In this document: positions 5,642 to 5,940 of the stretch, one piece after another
Position numbering within the stretch: position 1 is the first letter of the stretch
How the letters are laid out: each line of letters opens with the position of its first letter
NCBI GenBank assembly: GCA_012799265.1
Contig: JAAZLP010000044.1
Coordinates: forward strand, 1 to 5,940
Direction of reading: 5' to 3'
From: Phyllobacteriaceae bacterium
GTDB lineage: Bacteria > Pseudomonadota > Alphaproteobacteria > Rhizobiales > Devosiaceae
Length of the DNA stretch: 5,940 nucleotides
Position numbers and translations under genes: made by a program
Notes under the pieces: model-generated
What the model saw: only the letters and a program-made list of their open reading frames with translations
The model's database searches: none
Told to the model about the DNA's origin: nothing

Positions 5642-5764
5642 ATGCAGCAGATTTTTCTGACCGCGCTGTTTGCGCTGTCCATCAGCTTTCTGACCTTTGC
5701 CGCGAGCTTCGCGGAAGTGCCGCGCGCGGACTATGTTCCGGCGCCTGTCATCGACGCGCGGTAG
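5642..5764 (+). CDS. Small secreted or membrane-anchored peptide, 40 aa
   Basis: A short ORF with ATG at 5642 behind a G-run ending GGGGGGGA (5631-5638), which can serve as a ribosome-binding site, and a TAG at 5762. Residues 4-23 form a hydrophobic segment, and AASFA|EV around residue 24 looks like a signal-peptidase I site. Cleavage would leave only EVPRADYVPAPVIDAR. If uncleaved, it would be a single-span membrane peptide. Codon third positions are mostly G/C, like the neighbouring genes. It is divergent from otsB with a 204-bp gap and faces a palindromic repeat downstream. I do not recognise the family. It could be one of the very short secreted hypothetical proteins common in alphaproteobacteria; function unknown. 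Confidence 0.6.
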   Translation: MQQIFLTALFALSISFLTFAASFAEVPRADYVPAPVIDAR

Positions 5765-5788
5765 GCGCGCGCCGAGAGCTTTCTCATG

Positions 5789-5834
5789 CTGGGGGAAGGC
5801 CCCCACCCGGCCTCCCCCGGAGACGGGGGAGGGG
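5789..5834. repeat. GC-rich palindromic repeat, copy B (double hairpin)
   Basis: The second half shares CACCCGGCCTC and GAGACGGGGGAGGGG with the copy at 1338-1370, in the same orientation. Here CCTCCCCC (5811-5818) and GGGGGAGG (5825-5832) form a perfect 8-bp stem around GGAGAC. A second stem TGGGGG-AAGG-CCCCCA lies just left (5790-5805). The element separates the small ORF from the convergent gene at the right edge and may act as a transcript boundary, although no T-run follows. Confidence 0.6.
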
Positions 5835-5877
5835 CGATCGGCCTGAGGCCCAGACTTGGATCAGGTCCAGGTTGGGA

Positions 5878-5940
5878 TCAGGCCAGGGGGATGCCCTTGT
5901 TGCCCTTGTCCTTCTGATAGGTGGCCGAGAGATCGGCATA
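5878..5940 (-). CDS. 3' end of a gene cut by the window edge
   Basis: Twenty sense codons enter from the right edge and end in TGA (5880-5878). The peptide runs YADLSATYQK to GNKGIPLA. Seventeen of the twenty third positions are G or C, matching the real genes here, and the peptide is soluble and Lys-rich. The frame has no other support inside the window, and I cannot name the product. It converges on the small secreted ORF, with the palindromic repeat between. Confidence 0.5.
   Translation of the reverse strand, partial: YADLSATYQKDKGNKGIPLA

Noticed and set aside
1..5940. CRISPR array, tRNA, rRNA, tmRNA or insertion sequence
   Set aside because: No regularly spaced direct repeats, no T-loop GGTTCGAATC-type element with an acceptor stem, and no transposase-like protein were seen on either strand.

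Overview
The window is GC-rich with strongly G/C-biased third codon positions. It carries several GC-rich intergenic palindromic repeats. Together with the protein types, this suggests an alphaproteobacterium, most likely of the Hyphomicrobiales (Rhizobiales), possibly Devosia-like. The genus is an impression from gene content and repeat style, not something the sequence proves.

Layout, left to right: (1) 1-312 holds no convincing gene. It has a perfect 13-bp inverted repeat (1-13 / 61-73) and then a mosaic of REP-like palindromes (about 101-306). (2) 313-1257, minus strand, encodes a secreted substrate-binding protein of the ferric-siderophore/cobalamin type; no permease or ATPase gene is in view. 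(3) 1258-1613 holds another palindromic repeat and then a structured leader with a candidate promoter, a 46-codon leader ORF with a good ribosome-binding site, and stable hairpins. (4) 1614-3107, plus strand, encodes an RhlE-type DEAD-box RNA helicase followed by an intrinsic terminator. (5) 3168-4580 and 4637-5437, minus strand, are otsA and otsB, the two-step trehalose pathway, in the order otsB-otsA with a strong hairpin between them. (6) 5438-5641 is a divergent intergenic region with a 14-bp palindrome inside the candidate otsB promoter. (7) 5642-5764, plus strand, is a 40-codon ORF for a tiny secreted peptide. (8) 5789-5834 is a second copy of the palindromic repeat, and 5878-5940, minus strand, is the last 20 codons of a gene cut by the window edge.

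How it fits together: OtsA makes trehalose-6-phosphate from UDP-glucose and glucose-6-phosphate, and OtsB dephosphorylates it to trehalose, a compatible solute. The RhlE-type helicase remodels RNA. Helicases of this kind and trehalose synthesis are both often linked to cold or osmotic stress, but the two units are convergent and not one operon. The substrate-binding protein is bounded by repeats and looks independent.

The most unusual signal is upstream of the helicase. A short ORF with an AGGA ribosome-binding site ends in an ATGA stop/start overlap with the first helicase ATG, which itself has no ribosome-binding site, and a very stable hairpin follows at once. This looks like a translation-coupled or RNA-structure-controlled leader.
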